Assembly (NCBI GenBank): GCA_027886175.1 | Contig: JAJNNQ010000003.1 | Coordinates: forward strand, 9,396,001-9,460,000 | Direction: 5' to 3' | Source: Phylloscopus collybita | Lineage: Eukaryota > Chordata > Aves > Passeriformes > Phylloscopidae | DNA: 64,000 bases | Part shown: positions 1-12,687 of the stretch, piece by piece | Position numbering within the stretch: position 1 is the stretch's first letter | Layout: each line of letters opens with the position of its first letter | Program-made: the position numbers and the translations under genes | The notes under the pieces: generated by a model | Database searches by the model: none | What the model saw: only the letters and a program-made list of their open reading frames with translations | What the model was told of the DNA's origin: nothing

Positions 1-1511
1 AGACTAAAGACACACACATTATCCAATAAAAAAGATATTAGCCCATCCTCCTAATTTCCCCTTTTTCTGCTGAAAGGGGGGATTGTTCATGACAAGAAGC
101 CAAGCAGTACAATCACCCTCCAGTCTTTTCTCAGTTGGAGTCAAAGAAGACAAAGCAAATCTCTGCCAGTAAGAAACTTATTCTCAGTGAAGTTCACAGC
201 ACAGCCAGACCCTAGTTAAGTGGGGCTCAAAGGGAGGCCACTGCAGTTCATGCACTGCAGTTTATCTAGGAAACACTGAGTGACTTCATGGCTCACATGG
301 CTCTGAAGGAGCACACAAGAAACTTGCTATTACTGGACACACAAAACAGCTACAACTGATAAACTCTGAAATAGGGACTTCAGCTTCGTTTATAGTCCTA
401 GGACTGACAGATCTGTGCCAATACACTTACTCTTAAAAAAGTTTCTCTAAGTTTTAAGCTTTACCAGCAGTTTGAGCTGAGGACTCCCAAACCTGCAGTG
501 CTGATACTGTATATCAACTGTGCTACCCCATCAGAACTGCTTTGCAACAGGAAGAGAAAAGTTGGACTTTATGAACATCTCCCACTACTGCACATGCTCC
601 AGATTACTCCAGATGCACCTGTAAAATCTGACCACAGTATGGCCACAGAGTTACCTACTCTGGATTACCAAATAAACCAGGATAACTAAGTATTCTCAAA
701 ATAACTGAATAGATTGACCAACACCCTCCATTTCTTATTGAGACCGATTCAATAGAAACAGCGTGGCCACTGCAGGTGGAAGTTTGGCACCCTACAGTGG
801 TTCCAAAGAAAAGAGTGAAAATGCTGAAAACCACTGTCTTCTTCATGGAGAGGCAAAATGAACTTGCAGTCTGGATCCAGCCCAGCATCGGCCACTTGTG
901 TAGCACTGGATTAAAATTTCCTTATTCACAGCACTGCCAGCAATTTGAACTCTGGACAGTGATGACTTTACAGTGCCTGATGAAACACACAAAGTGTAAC
1001 ATCCTTCTCACATGCTTCAGGAGGGAATGACTCTTCTCTTGATTTCTACTATTCCTCCTTGAACCAATGCAACTTTAAAACCACAAAAATCTGTGACTTC
1101 TTTCTAATTCTTACCAGCAAAAGCATAAAAACTAAAGATGAGCCTCGCATACACTGATCTTCCCCTGGCAGAACAAAAACGTCTGCACACTGTGTACTAC
1201 TCTTCCACAAAGGGAGGAAAGACAGGAAGGCTGCCAGCACCCCATGGTGCTTGTGCTGGTCAGGCTGAGCATGTGTGATGTGTGTTCCCCCTAGACCATG
1301 CACTCATCAATGCTGTGATGCACTTGAAGAAACCAACATTTATGAGATTAACTAGTGATGAGCTGTCCTTTGTCCCAACATAATTTATCCACCAGAAGGA
1401 CAAGCAGCTTGTTAACAGATTTCTCTCTCTACTGTTTGTAACAAGTTAAGCGAAAACAAGAACTCAAACTACAAATCTCAGTCATCTTTAGTTCCTATGG
1501 CAGCCACATAC
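1..1511 (-). other. DIS3L2 intron downstream of coding exon 7 (partial)
   Basis: This is a phase-2 intron beginning at the GTATGT donor and running off the left edge. I searched it on the minus strand for the next segment of the protein, which leads into the RNB domain, and found none. No other feature was recognised. Confidence 0.82.
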
Positions 1512-1759
1512 CCTGATGCAAAGTTGTTGTCCTCTTTCCAGTCCACGATGCGACAGATGAAGAGTGTCTGTGAATAGGCCTCAGGCTTGCTCACAAAGTC
1601 TGGAGGGCAATCAGCCAAGGGCACATAGACCCTGGGCACTCTGTGGTCCACAGGTGAGAACATGGCACACCTCTTGAAGATTTCACTGTTCCTGTCAGCC
1701 AGAAGTTTGATGAAACCTGTAGCTGCTCGAGAATGCTTCTTTTCCAAAATATAGACCAC
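1512..1759 (-). CDS. DIS3L2: DIS3L2 coding exon 7 (residues 232-314, end of CSD1 and second cold-shock domain)
   Basis: This 248-nt exon runs from a CCTCTCCCAG acceptor to a GTATGT donor and ends in phase 2. It opens [20 protein letters not shown], almost identical to mammals, and continues through [20 protein letters not shown] to [18 protein letters not shown]. The first residues complete the first cold-shock domain; the rest is the second, which guides single-stranded RNA to the RNB active site. Substitutions such as KRCAMFSP for the mammalian RKYALFSP are conservative orthologue-type changes. No stop or frameshift is present. The next exon, leading into the RNB domain, lies beyond position 1. 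Confidence 0.97.
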
Positions 1760-2952
1760 CTGGGAGAGGCAACAGTTCCTATAATTAATACCTTCAGAGA
1801 AACTTACTTTATTTAGCAGAAAAAGGATACACAAAGGCTCAGCAGACTAGCTGGAAAAGCTGCAAGGTCTATATCTTGTTTTCCCTGTGTGTGTATATGC
1901 GTGTGTGCATTTTTAACTGAGTACCCATTTACAATGTATTTTCCTTGCCATCTTGCTCATGGCTATAGAAGAGCTAAGTGCTTTCCAAGTGCTAGCTCTC
2001 TACAGCAATTTTCTTGATTACAGAACAAAACCAGACAAGAAGCAGATGCTTCCAAATGCAGGGAATTAGCCACAAAATACAAGCAACTCCTGTAAAATCT
2101 TTCATTTGTATTCTGGGCCTGTGATTTCAACAGTCAGCACAGAATAGGCCAGTCCAAAAACGGTGCCGCTGGCAGAGCCAATGCTAACCACAGGAAAGGA
2201 TGTGCTGTTGGGAATTTGGCAGCTCTCTCTTTCTCTCTGTGCTTTCTGAAGTTAGGGGTTATTTTACCTTTATACAAGATGGCTTTGAAAAGAATAATAA
2301 ATTACAGTATCACTAAATAATTGTTCCAGAGAGGTGTTCATCCAGGCTATATTTTTGTAGACCATAATAAATCACTGGATAACAGAAACATTATAGCTGA
2401 TTTCCTAAGCTTATACAGGAGAGTCCTTCCAGAAGGTTTCAGGAGCTGCACCTCTGCACAATTCTGAGTGCTGGAATTGCCACACTGGATGAGACCAGAG
2501 CAGCCCAGCCAACAACAGGACCAGAATCAGAGACTGCAAGAGAAAGCACAAGACGTGGAAGAGACCTGACCCAGTCTGACCCAGCAGCCCTTTTCTGGTC
2601 TCTTAACATTCAGAGATTGACTCAAATCTTGAATCAACAGCACTAGCAGCCTTTCCAAAGTCTGTAAGAATTAATTCTGACAACTTTGGATATCCTGACA
2701 CTCATATTAGCATCCAATCTTTTTCCTGAATCTTGCTAAGTAATTTTGCATGACAAACAAATGGAATTTAAACTAGGATAATTGTTAAAAATAACAAGTC
2801 ACTTGATTTTTATCAGATCAGACAATTATTCTCTCTGAAATGGAGAATGAGACTCAAAGATCAACAGATAGAGGCTACAGGGAGGCCAGGGCTGGTCTCC
2901 TTCAGCCTTTGGGAGCACACACGTGCTTACTTATCACTCTCCACGGATTTAC
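1760..2952 (-). other. DIS3L2 intron between coding exons 6 and 7 (1.2 kb)
   Basis: This is a phase-0 intron with a GTAAAT donor and a CCTCTCCCAG acceptor. It contains a probable ancient CR1-type fossil around 2440-2760 and nothing else recognised. Confidence 0.86.
2440..2760 (-). mobile_element. Probable ancient CR1/L3-type LINE fossil
   Basis: On the plus strand, GCCACACTGGATGAGACCAG resembles the reverse complement of a sauropsid CR1 3' end ('gccatactgggtcagaccaa'). It is followed by AGCCCAGCCAACAACAGG and later by CCTTTCCAAAGTCTGTAAGA and ATATCCTGACACTCATA, in an order like the rest of that element. Each block is weak; the shared order is the main support. It lies in the intron between coding exons 6 and 7. 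Confidence 0.4.
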
Positions 2953-3059
2953 CTTGGCTGTCCTTTGAAGAAACTCATCTGGGAGAAGCCTGGGATCACT
3001 GACCTTGGGTCCATCATCTTGCTTTGCTCTGCGTACACCAGTGACCCCAGCAGCCTTCC
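2953..3059 (-). CDS. DIS3L2: DIS3L2 coding exon 6 (residues 196-231, divergent linker)
   Basis: This 107-nt exon begins with two bases completing Gly196 after TTTGATGCAG. It ends in phase 0 with ...FLQRTAK before GTAAAT. The C-terminal FLQRTAK matches mammalian SLQRSAK directly before VVYILEKK. The phase pattern (1 in, 0 out) is exactly what the flanking exons require. The first part, KAAGVTGVRRAKQDDGPKVS, is only loosely similar to mammals and more basic. This is the tail of the insertion loop before the chain re-enters the first cold-shock domain. The visible open frame over this region is in another reading frame, so this exon is easy to miss. Confidence 0.88.
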
Positions 3060-4059
3060 CTGCATCAAATACAGAGGACAGTTACTGTAGCACATTTCCA
3101 TGAGAAATTTGTCTCGGGCCTTTGCTCTAAAGTACAATACAATATGCATGTAGTAGACTTATTTGAAAGGAAAAATTTCTCTCACGTGTTAGAATTGCCA
3201 AGCAGAAAGTTAATTATTATTTCGCTGGACTACAACAGACAGCAGATACATGTTCACTTACCATGCAGATGTTCTGAAAAACAACAAAAATCAAAATAAC
3301 TTTGTAAGCAGGACTTTATTAGTCACAATAGACAAAGTGGTAGAAACCAAGTTCTGTTTATTAAATACTAATGGCTAAGAATTTTGTGGCATTTCTTAGT
3401 TGAAGTAATTAACATTACATAACCAGTCCTTTCCTACATACATTCATTTAACATTTAATTTCCTTTAAAAGCATTATGCAGGGTTATAAAATGTGTGTTT
3501 ATTATCTTTGAAACTGAAATAATATCTAGTGCACTGACGCTCTTCAGCTGTGGACCAGGCTTATGAAAAATCTTATAGCAGTAATCACTACATATGACCA
3601 AGACCTTCCTTCCCCTGAGATTTCTGGACCAGATAATGATAATATTAAAATCAAGTGTCAACCGATTTCTAGTTTGAAATTTTCAAATATTCAAGTATGT
3701 GAGTTTGGGAGCATCAGCATTTAATGTTTGCAAACGTTAAATTCAAAAATTATCTTTGCCATGGAGAAGGCTGGGACTGGGCTGTTCTTGAGCTGCATCC
3801 CTGCTGACAGCCTGTGGTTACTGCTCTGCCAGAATTTTTGGGATGGAAGCATCCATGTGCACTTGTCTAGAGGGTTCTTGGGAGATGGCTGACTTTTTCC
3901 ATTCATATGGCAATCACATCCATCTTGAGCACACGTGCTAAAATCAGGCCTAGAGTGTTCAAAAGGAACCTTGCTTTTCTAAGGAGAGACCGTGGCAGTG
4001 AGTGCAAGTTCCAAGGGACGTAGCTGTCACTGTTTCCCTTAGAAGACACGAGATAAAGC

Positions 4060-4400
4060 AACACTTTGCTGAGGCCTGTGCTCCAGGGGGCCAACAGCAC
4101 TCAGCCATGTGAGAAAGCCTGCAGAAGCACTGCGGTGACATGCAGACCCTGGCCCCCAGATGACGCCAGCCTGTCCCACGGAGCCCCAGGACGAGCTGCT
4201 GGTGACATGAGGGATGGAGGGGCGGCTGCAGCGCAGAGGTGTCGGGGCTGGCGCTCGGGATGGGGGGGCAGTGGGACAGCAGCTTCCCCAAGGGTTTGGC
4301 TGTGCCCCACCATCACCAGGGCACGCTCACAGATGGCTGTGTCCCCATGGAGGGCCTGCACTGCCTCCAGGCAATGCTACCCCAGCAGTCACTTCACAGT
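4060..4400. other. GC-rich patch in intron 5
   Basis: About 340 bp are clearly richer in G and C than the surrounding intron and include several overlapping open frames on both strands, as GC-rich sequence does by chance. No frame shows a recognised domain. CpG content is modest, so it is not a convincing CpG island. It could be a recombination-associated GC spike or a fragment of a GC-rich repeat. Confidence 0.5.
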
Positions 4401-7400
4401 GACGGCTTTGCTCTAATGACAAACTCTGGTTCTCGTATGCTGCTAATTATCCTCAGCTCTGCCTTCTCATATGCTCTTCCTCTCCCCAGAGATCTTTTCC
4501 TAAGTGACTTTACTTTTATCTTCATTGACTTGCTAGCAACGCTGAGAGGAGAATGAACAGGTATTCAGGGGGAAACTCTACTTTGCTTAAAAAAGCCCCA
4601 ATAATAGAAGCAGCAAAACCATTTCTGATTCACTTCTACTGAAATTAACTCAGACTTGCCAAAACTGGCATTACTACAGGATAAAAATACCCAGAGTTTA
4701 GTGGTGACAAACAAAGTACAGAAAAAAATTGCTTGTATAATTGTAAGCAGTTAAAAAGTGGGGGATAGCAAGGTTACTTCATTTGCTTACCTCCTCTAAG
4801 GTTTCTGCCAGCTAAAGGTCATATCAGGCAATCATTTAGCAAAGAATGAAAGCCAGGAGCCATTTTGTTTTCTTATAAATTTTCAAGTGATCAGTTAACA
4901 GTTTATGGTGTGTCAATCATAAAGACAGCCTGGGCAAAGAACAAGATGATCTGGAACAAAGGAAAACTGGATGGGGCAGAGGACAAGGGGAAGTTGGGAG
5001 CCTTCCAAAGGCCATGCCTCCAGACACACCTGCCACAAGCCCAGAGCTTTACTGGAGTGAACTCTCCCCAAGGAACAGCACATACTGGTGGGAAGAGAAA
5101 CCAGAACTAAACATGTTTAGGAAAAAAGCAAGAGCTGCATTCACTGCTCTCCCAGCGTAGCACAACAGCAGCAGTGACTCAAGGTTCAGCAGGCAAGAAT
5201 GAAAAAAGCACCCAGAGTCATGTGAGGAACATGTCCTTGTTAGCACTGCCTTTTTTCCACTTATCCTTCCAACGCCCATCGCTCTGAAAAGTCACTTGGA
5301 AACTTTCACTGAAGCAGTTTTCTCAGTCAAAAAGAAGCCAGCAGGGATGTCCTGGGGAAGTAACACATACACACATGCAAAAGCACAGGAGCACCAAGAT
5401 GCAGCTGTCACAGGGAGAACAGCAAATGGGTGGCCAGGCCTTCCTTGGCCTGGGATGAAGAACATTCAGGGCTGGGGCACTGCCCCCCCTTCCTGCTGAA
5501 GATGAGCCCCATGTGAACCCAGTACAGATATCAGAAAGTTCCCACCATGGCAGATGATAGAATTTGCCTTTTCCTTCACGGCCAGCATAAACCGGGGGCC
5601 TTTGGCTGGCTGGACAGTGTCTTCCTCAGTGGTCTCTCTAATTTCAGCATCCCTCCCAAAAAATCCTGGGATTATGAGAGACTCCAGCAGGCAGAGTCTG
5701 GGATCTACAACTACTCCATCAACAGAAAGAAAAAAGGAAGCTAATCCCAGCAATTTACTTCTTCTTACCCATCTTTTTTAACCAACTTCAGTATCTTAAA
5801 GGCAATCACACAAATTTACTAAGGGTGAATGCTTCTGAAACAAAGGACAAGGAAGAAGAGACATGAGGAACTCTGTACTCCTGGAGCTAAGAGATGCAGA
5901 CACGCTATAACTTGTAGCTGCTTCTTTTGAAGTCAAAACTGTGTTGGTACCAGGGCTACATCTAATGCTCAAGAGTCTACAGCAGCAAAACACAAGTCAA
6001 TAGGAAACCCTGTGACAAATCCTTCAGCTCAGAAGGGACAACTACCCAGAGGCAATGTCCACCTGGCTCAATTGTCAAATTACTGCACAGGAACCTCAGT
6101 CACAGCAGCAATATTCTGCCACGGGAGTATGATACCTGAGTTCCCTGAATACATCTCTGACAGTCCCTCTCCTTCATTACACATCCTCCTCCCCTCCAGT
6201 GGAGCTGAGCACAGAGGGGCAGTAACAGGGCCCCACTAGAGACTGATGGTCTGGAAGATCTCAGCTGGGAGATACAAACATCTCCCATAACAGGGCAGAG
6301 GCATGGAGGCAATCCTAAAGGAGAGTTAACTTGTGAGAGGAACAGTATTTTGTGCAGGGAAGGTGGGAAGAAACTCCTTGCATTACGCCAAACTAAAAAC
6401 GAATTATTCTGACCCCTTTACAGCAGTGGTTATCCAATGACCATTCAATATTTCCACCCTAGGCAAAGACATGTTTTCTGAGAAAGATTTACTATGTTAG
6501 CTTGGGCAGTACTTCATAAGCTTATCTTACAGTGAAAACACACTTCAGCAACCAAGATCCAGTGAAACTGCATTATAATCTCAGTGTTTTCCTTTCAGCG
6601 ATTATCTGACAAACCAAAACTGTAATAGTCTTACTTAAAAAAAAATTAGGCACTAGACACAAAAAGCAACTCAAATTAGTTATGTTATTACCAATGACTA
6701 GATCCAGGACACTTGGAATTTGCCTCCCTCTGTAAGAGATCAGTTTAGGCAGCTTCAATATACACTTAGATTTGCCTGAAAGGCATTCCTAGGTCAAACA
6801 TTACTTTTTTTAAAGCCCCCTAAATTTCCTTTTACAATTCAATTACCATCACATTAAAAGGTGGCCGAAGTGGACCAAAAATCATCAGACTAGAATTCTG
6901 ATTACTTATGACAGATCCAAAATTATTTTCACTAGGTTTGCATTGGTCACTGTGGAAATTTGCAATTCTGTCCAAAAAGAATACAATTAAAGATGCAATA
7001 TCCACTTGCAAACGAAAATATATCATAGTTTCAGATCTCAAACACAACTTACTGAAAAAAAAACTCCCTCCCTAAATGGAAAAAGCCAAGTTTTTTAAGA
7101 AAATAGTTCAATGTTTGCTACTTCAGCTAGGAATAAAAGGTACTTGAGAAGCTGGGTTACTCTACATGGGAGTATTTAAGAATCCCAGCAGAAAATACTG
7201 GTCTTCAGCTCAGTGCTCAGATAGCAGGACAGCTGTAAACCTTTCAGTGGCAAAGCCAACTACTTAATAATGAAGCAACAACACTTAGGTTCTCTGACAT
7301 CTGCTTCGAGGAGCAGTTTTCAGCATATTATGTTTTAGTACCAAATACCTAAGTGGTGTAAAACAGACTGATTTATTATAAATATCTCCAGGACTGTGGG

Positions 7401-10400
7401 TCACAGATACAAAGGATGTGTTTTTTGCAATTCTGTCTATATCAGCACACAACAGACATTAGGAAATGAAACTCCCTTCAACCCAAAAGCAATACATGCA
7501 TACCCAGAGATTTGCTCTGGGCTACACTATTCTGCTACAATCTTAATTTTTAGGGATAAAAAGACAGAAATGTTGCTATTTAGAAGAAAGCACAAGGACT
7601 CTTCATATTCTGCAGCTGATGGTTTCTTGGCACAGAACAGCCTTTTTCCTCAGAACACAAACCTACCAAAAGGGAAAGTGCTGTTTCACTTGGTATCAGG
7701 TACTATCCAAAACCGAAATCTATTTTAAACACCCTATAAGTAGGATCACCTAGGAAAGTATCATGGGAAAAAGCAGTACTTTGTATTTATACCTCCACAC
7801 ACAGAGCTTTCCACCTGCAATGGAGGAAAGACATGTATGTCATTGCAACAAGACTTGTTAAGCCAACAGCCTTGGAATTTGACACGTTGCCTGTCCAAAA
7901 TCAGCCTAACAGCTCCCATGTGCAATGGAAGAGGGCTCTGCAGTAAGGAGCAAAGCTGTTCCAAACCATGCAGCACTCCTGAGTTGCCTCCTCGCAGAGC
8001 TGTGTGTCTAATGAACAGGACTAACCTCCTCAGAGATGTTTATTTTTGAATACTCATTTAAGCAAACTCACCCTGCCACAGCTGTTCATGACTTCACACC
8101 TGAGCACACACACCTGCCCGCCCAAGGGCACACTGAAGAGAGGACTGGGAGACTCAGATGATTAGCATCAAGATTTCTGAAGATGCACAGGCAGGAAGAG
8201 ACCCTCACGGAGGGAGAGGAAAGGCTTAATAACAGATGTGTAGAGCACAGACAAGCATCTGCAGGAACAGAGCAAAGGCAGTGTGAAGAGGTGAGTACAG
8301 CTGGCTCCCTCAGACACGCAAGGCAGCCAAGCATGTAACTATTTACTTATATTTAGCCACCTCCACAAGGAGGGATGGAGGAGATAGCAGAATGATGAGA
8401 CAAGAGTGTCACCTTTCCTTAGAACCCTCCAAGTCTGATCCACAGCAAAGATCAACATAATTTTGGGGAACTGCCATGTAGCCCAGCAGATCAGATCACA
8501 GCTGTCTCAGTAGCCACATAACATTACCACCACCATAGCACAGCTACACAGACCTCCTGGCCCTCTCCTGTCCTTGAGAAGCAGTCAGTCAGCGTAGGGT
8601 TGGAAGCCTTATTGCAACAGAATTAAACCTAAAAAAAATTAGGCGGTGCTGCCGTCTACAGAAATACAGTTCTATTACATTAATGACAAGCAAAATTAAA
8701 ATGTTACAAAAAGAATTCCATTGAGTATTTTGCCTATTTACTTAATGTTCTTCCTTCCTGCATATGCATTTGTTCCTAAAGTCTGTCTGACCAATATTAC
8801 TATTCCATGGAAAATATGTTAGCTGAATGAATCCTAATCTGCTTCATCCTGGAAATCTTGCTGCTAACAATGACCATACTCTGTTTATCTCCACACCCAC
8901 CATTCAGTATCATGCCCTCTCATTTACTTGACCTAAACTTGTAACTCAAAGAGAAACATAGGTGAACTCAGGAACATATGGTAATATGCTGAACTTAATC
9001 TAATTCCTGTTACCTAATTGCCTAAGTAATTTATTTTTTCCAGTACTTAAGAAGTCATTTGGGGGTCAAGATCACTTACTAGGGAAGAACAGTATAAGGA
9101 ACTTTCCCAACATTAACTTCCATTGCAGGCTTCAGCATTACAACGAAAGAATAACTGGAGCTTTTTCAGCCTGTAGCATTTAATCAATGCAACCATAAAG
9201 CCCAATTTATTTAATACCAGTAGAACTCTTTTCTTCAGTTGCTATACTGTTTATTCTGCTAGATATGTATGCTGTCATTTAAGAAAAGTTTATAGCAACA
9301 ACTAGAAGAGCTAGATTCAGAGACCTACAAACATGAACTTAGGATAACTAATATAGAGCTGTCTCAAGCAGCTGAAACTGCTCCAGCTTCTCTGCTGGCT
9401 TTCCAGGCTTCAGCAGAGTGAAACTGATCCGATTTTTGACAGTTCCACCTCAAGGATTTCTATTAAAAGCCATGTAACTGAGAAGATTTCCTGGTGAGCT
9501 TTCGCTCTGCTGTGGCCTAGAAATTTTAAGAGCTATGCAGTGGAGATGATCCATCTCCAGAAAGCTGCAGGCTAGGAAAGAACAGTGAAGCTCCTTAAAA
9601 GCACTCAGAGGGAATGGGAGCCTCTGGAGAGAAGGGAGAAGAACACTTGTTCCTTCCAGCAGCCAGTGATGTTGGTGGACTCCAAATATGCCAGACTTCG
9701 TGGCTGCTAAATTGAAAGATGGGTGAGCCTGAGCAGAGGTTCAGCACGTAATCCAGATTTTTGTCACCATCATTTCCCTACCAGACCTGGCCAAGGAGAG
9801 GAACAGCAGTAACCCTCTGAACTCTGCCTGGGCCAATACAAGACACTGGTAACTGCAGGACCCCAAGTGCCAGAGGAAAGCACAAAAGGCAAGTAGGCAC
9901 CTTGTCACGCTTAAAAGAAGAGAGAGGACACAAAAGCACTAGAGGGGACATGGAAGTGCATGAGAAGTGCAGAACTGCAAAACAGAGACTAAACTCTGCG
10001 TTATAAATACATTTTTCCATTTTGCTAGAAAGATCCAAAAACCCTTCTAAGCACTGACTCTAGAATATCATCTGGAGAAAAGAAAGGCTTGATGCCATTA
10101 TTACACAACCATACAATGAACTTAACAAACACCACCATTTCAGGTAAGCCAAGCAATCCTAATATATTCAAAATACATCCTCCAGTCAGCAGCACTGTGG
10201 ACACCAAGCAATTTTAGGTTATAATTTCTGGCCTTATCAAGACTACTAGAGACTGACAATCACATCTAACTTGACAAAGATCAACCACTGTCCACCTGGT
10301 GAATGCTGAACAGACAGGGAGACATGGGCAAATTCTGCAGCAGCATCCAAATCCTCTCTTACCCATTATCCATCAGTTACTCAGTTTGTGTGAGTCTACT

Positions 10401-10630
10401 CTGCCCATAAATGAGCTATTTCTGTTCAAACTTCATTACGTCAAGGCAGTGAGCAAGCTTCAGACATTCGCATATCCAAGCTCTGATTTGCAGAAGTGGA
10501 GGTAGAAGTGGAAATCCTGAACAAACACAACTCTCTGATTGCTGCCAGGGCAGCCAGTGCACCAGCTTGATGACTTCCACCCCCGTGGGAAGCAGGATAT
10601 TTTGTGTATCTGGTGTAGTAAGATGTCCCG

Positions 10631-10760
10631 TGAGAAGAGCTGAAAAAAGCCGAGCAAACGAGTTTGACAAGGATAGCTTTTGGCATGGTGACACCGTTTT
10701 ACAAACTTTTATTTGAATATCATTTTGCTAAAGAAGGGCTGAGGCACTTTTATGAGAACA
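10631..10760 (-). repeat. Diverged direct repeat, copy A (broken coding-like fossil)
   Basis: This shares a roughly 125-nt alignable block with 11727-11850 in the same orientation. The best blocks are GAGCAAACGAGTTTGAC (A) against GAGCAAACTCGTTTGAC (B), and CACTTTTATGAGAACA against CACTTTTATGAGCACA. Read on the minus strand, one frame gives VLIKVPQPFF and then a stop; a second frame gives AILVKLVCSA. These peptides parallel the single frame of copy B, so copy A looks frameshifted by an insertion of about 11 nt. The family is not recognised. It may be a transposon or pseudogene fragment. Confidence 0.5.
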
Positions 10761-11726
10761 GCTGCCATTTTCATGAGTTCAAGTAGCTGCTACTGTTCAA
10801 TTGCTGATATTTCTTTATCACAGAAATCTGATTCCAATATTTAACAAGAGACAGCTCACATTTGTAGAAAACTCATGTGACACACAGTCTGTGTAAGGAT
10901 ACAGCATCATAAACCATTCTGTACAGAACATTTTGCACTTTTCCCAGGTTGAGAGATACAGAGAGTTTCCATTTTTTATTACATATTGAAATGGAGTATA
11001 AAGAAAATCCTCCTACTGCAGTGAAAAGTCACAGAAGTCAGGTACTCTAGGTCAGTAGTAAGTGATAAGATAGAAGTTAGATGACCTCTGTTGCAGTAGT
11101 CAATGTGAATGATGATTAAGAAGAAGAATTACAGACCTGGTGTTGGAAAAACCCTTAGCCCCATCTCTGGGTCAGAAAAGGGGTTTTTTCAACAACCTGG
11201 CAAAGGTCATTTTGATTGGTTCTGGGGACAGCAGTGACGCAGAGTAAGCTGAAGTCTCAGGGTACAACACAGAGGACTTGCATGGCAGTACCAAGCACTT
11301 CAGGGATTTAATTTTTTCTGTGTACACACTGGTGGTTCAGACTACTGCCAAGATGCTATTGCCTTGTTCTCTGCCCACATTTCAGTAGGGCACAGAAATC
11401 CCAGAGAGGGCTTGAAGGACACTACTAAGGAAGCTGAGTAACTTTATTCAGGGTGCTCATTCTTACTGTCTTTTTTAGGGGGGAAAAAAGGCAGAAAGTT
11501 TGTTCAGCATATAGATATTTACACTTGGAAAATACAGCTGAAAACCCAAGAGAAAAAGGTATTTTCAACTTCGCAAGACCAAATAGCAAAGCTTAACATT
11601 CAGATAATTTAACTGTGGAACAGGACAATATTGGGTTTTGTGTAGAACCAGGTGCTAGAGAGGAGAATGCCTTTCACTTCCTTAACTACAGACTTTTCAA
11701 AGATGATCTTTAACCCCACTTCTTTG

Positions 11727-11850
11727 CAAGAAAAGTCCAGATAAGCGGAGCAAACTCGTTTGACCAGGACATCTTCTGGCACCAACTGTGAATTTCTATT
11801 TAAATATCCTTGAGCAAAGCAAGACTGACCCACTTTTATGAGCACAAGAA
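11727..11850 (-). repeat. Diverged direct repeat, copy B (open frame retained)
   Basis: This is the partner of 10631-10760. On the minus strand it lies inside an open frame of 82 codons (11609-11857) that includes VLIKVGQSCFAQGYLNRNSQ followed by LVPEDVLVKRVCSAYLDFSC. Both peptide blocks are echoed in copy A. I do not recognise the protein. No signal peptide, polyA signal or splice structure was established, so this is recorded as a repeat and not a gene. It could be a degraded mobile element, a segmental duplication, or remnants of a nested pseudogene. Confidence 0.45.
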
Positions 11851-12630
11851 AGTACATGGGCTGAGAATTAGCCTGAATGCAATGGTCTCTTCACTTCCAT
11901 GGACTTCCTTCTTGCTTATCCCATTCTTTCTGGGGACGCAGGAACAGAAAGGCAGGAAGCACAGCACTCATAACAGCAGCACTTAGTGAAGACAGATCCA
12001 ACATCTGAGTCAAAGACTTGTGCATAATAACAATTTCTACCAGTTTGCCCTAAGCCCCACAGAGGCACAGGAAATCCAAGGTACAATGACTTCAGGGAAA
12101 TTCAGTCCCTCAAATCTAGGCCATAATCAGTATACACAATGTTTCATGCTTCAGAGCTCCTGACAGCAAGGGCCAACCCCAAAATTCTTTGCCCCAGCGT
12201 GTAACTAGAGATGGAGAGGGTGACTGTGCTCTGAAGAGGAACAGAGCCATGAGAAGGGGTGGGACACAGGCCAAGGTAGAAAAGACATCAAAACAGTCTG
12301 CATTCCCAGAGTGCTCTTATTCCAATGACACGTCTACTTTCATTCTTCATGGTTCATTCTGACCATCGGCATCAGAACAAATGAGCTAGCAGAGATATTG
12401 TGCAATCCTACTCCTGCATCAGAAAGGAACAAAAGGCATGGTGCAAATGAGAGCAGAAAACTGCAGGGCTTGTGTTCATGAACAAAGATTTGAGCACAGT
12501 CTCAACCTGGCTCTGGGTTTTTTTGCCCTGAATAAGTAAAATGTACTGGTGATTCCATTACAGTAGTTATGGATATTTTTCACCCCCAGAAATCTTGTGG
12601 GCTTTTTGTTTAGTTTGAACTTTGACTAGG

Positions 12631-12642
12631 TGTATGTGTATA

Positions 12643-12678
<36 letters not shown>

Positions 12679-12687
12679 TGGATGGAT
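12631..12687. repeat. TA / TATG microsatellite
   Basis: A short TA run at about 12639-12650 passes directly into TATG tetranucleotide repeats to about 12680 and then GGATGGAT. It is a compound simple repeat likely to be length-polymorphic. Confidence 0.95.

Noticed and set aside
2949..3149. A 66-codon minus-strand open frame covering coding exon 6.
   Set aside because: It is in the wrong frame. The true exon frame ends in FLQRTAK and is fixed by both neighbouring splice phases.
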